In this document: in pieces, positions 5,930 through 6,229 of the stretch
How the letters are laid out: every line of letters begins with the position of its first letter
Position numbering within the stretch: position 1 is the stretch's first letter
Assembly: GCA_030596145.1 (NCBI GenBank)
Contig: JAUVKS010000121.1
Location: 1 to 6,229 of the forward strand
DNA length: 6,229 nucleotides
Source of the DNA: Pseudomonadota bacterium
GTDB taxonomy: Bacteria; Desulfobacterota; Syntrophia; Syntrophales; JADFWA01
Reading direction: 5' to 3'
The notes under the pieces: generated by a model
Seen by the model: the letters and a program-made list of their open reading frames with translations, nothing else
Told to the model about the DNA's origin: nothing
Databases searched by the model: none
Made by a program: the position numbers and the translations under genes

Positions 5930-6037
5930 CCAATATTACTCGATTATCAACGGCCAGGTAATGTGAGAGAACTTAAAAATGCCATTGAACGGGTTATCTT
6001 GATGGAAAGCGATAGATGCCATTGCCGAAGGGTTTGA
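5930..6037 (+). pseudogene. Fragment of an NtrC-type sigma-54 activator (end of AAA+ domain)
   Basis: The frame directly after the XRE-cupin stop reads PILLDYQRPGNVRELKNAIE (5930-5989) and continues RVILMESDR, before losing similarity and stopping at 6035-6037. PGNVREL-x-N-x-IERxVIL is the signature at the end of the AAA+ domain of sigma-54-dependent activators, where WPGNVREL is nearly invariant; here the Trp is Arg (CGG, one base from TGG). There is no start codon, no Walker A or GAFTGA, and no C-terminal Fis-type HTH. It is a 30-residue remnant, not a functional gene. It was left by deletion or by insertion of neighbouring DNA, and lies in the same frame as the regulator by chance. Confidence 0.8.
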
Positions 6038-6185
6038 AGCAGGGAGGAAAGTATAGCTAAGAAAGAGCATTATCAGAAAGGATTAGTTAAAATTGAAGCT
6101 CCCCGCAACAAGGAGACTGTGTCATAATAGTTTAGTAACTTTGTAACATAATTGTTCTTTGACAAAAGAATATTAAGAACTCTTC
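6038..6185 (+). other. Non-coding debris region downstream of the NtrC fragment
   Basis: No complete gene is visible. A short frame overlapping the NtrC remnant reads KAIDAIAEGFEAGRKV and ends at a TAG at 6052-6054; it looks like the tail of some protein but I cannot name it. Another frame continues to a TAA near 6124. At 6155-6170 TTCTTT and AAAGAA form a small stem around GACA, containing a TTGACA box (6159-6164) without a good -10. Confidence 0.4.
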
Positions 6186-6229
6186 ATGAAAGACAAACTG
6201 GAAGAATTTCTGGCGTTGTCACCTCATAT
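6186..6229 (+). CDS. Possible start of a gene cut by the window end
   Basis: ATG at 6186 opens MKDKLEEFLALSPH and runs off the window. No clear ribosome binding site is seen within the preceding 15 bases, and 14 residues are too few to recognise a family. It could be the first codons of a new gene, possibly a transposase if the sequence from about 6117 is an element end, or chance. Confidence 0.25.
   Translation, partial: MKDKLEEFLALSPH

Noticed and set aside
5354..6037. XRE-cupin protein fused to an NtrC segment by stop-codon readthrough
   Set aside because: The cupin domain is complete at the TGA, the NtrC piece is only a 30-residue scrap, and sharing of frame is a one-in-three coincidence.

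Overview
The window looks like a chromosomal segment of an anaerobic, probably syntrophic or sulfate-reducing deltaproteobacterium (Desulfobacterota/Syntrophales type). This is inferred from the character of the MnmG tail, the long-form beta-keto acid cleavage enzyme (BKACE/DUF849), the thiolase-like C-terminal domain and a stray NtrC-type fragment. No rRNA, tRNA or CRISPR array is visible, so the placement is tentative.

Left part, plus strand (1-3197). The 3' end of mnmG (tRNA wobble-uridine modification) is followed by a 340-aa protein of the CrtC/AttH/tocopherol-cyclase-like (lipocalin-like) type. Next comes a gap with a near-perfect 20-bp inverted repeat. Then comes a 411-aa ArsP/DUF318 permease of the SO_0444 Cu/Zn-efflux type, whose C-terminus is a fused heavy-metal-associated (HMA) domain with a GMTCMHC motif. 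An in-frame ATG behind a purine-rich stretch sits exactly at the HMA boundary and could release a free 68-aa CopZ-like chaperone.

Middle, minus strand (4782-3233). A 349-aa BKACE enzyme is followed, after a strong 13-bp hairpin, by a 138-aa ORF that is only the C-terminal part of a thiolase-like protein. BKACE enzymes transfer an acetyl unit between a beta-keto acid and acetyl-CoA, giving acetoacetate and a new acyl-CoA, so a thiolase neighbour fits. Here the thiolase appears truncated, and its best ribosome binding site points into another frame.

Right part, plus strand (4783-6229). A 571-bp AT-rich divergent control region carries a palindrome, repeated ATATTTAAAA blocks and a consensus-like -35. 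It leads to a 191-aa XRE-cupin regulator, the obvious candidate controller of the divergent BKACE gene. Downstream are gene debris and possibly the start of another gene. The debris includes an unmistakable PGNVRELKNAIERVIL piece of a sigma-54 activator without the rest of its gene.

The most interesting parts are the BKACE/thiolase-remnant/XRE-cupin locus, the possible two-product permease-HMA gene, and the uncharacterised CrtC-like gene. I see no convincing evidence of a wholly new multi-gene defence or mobile system.
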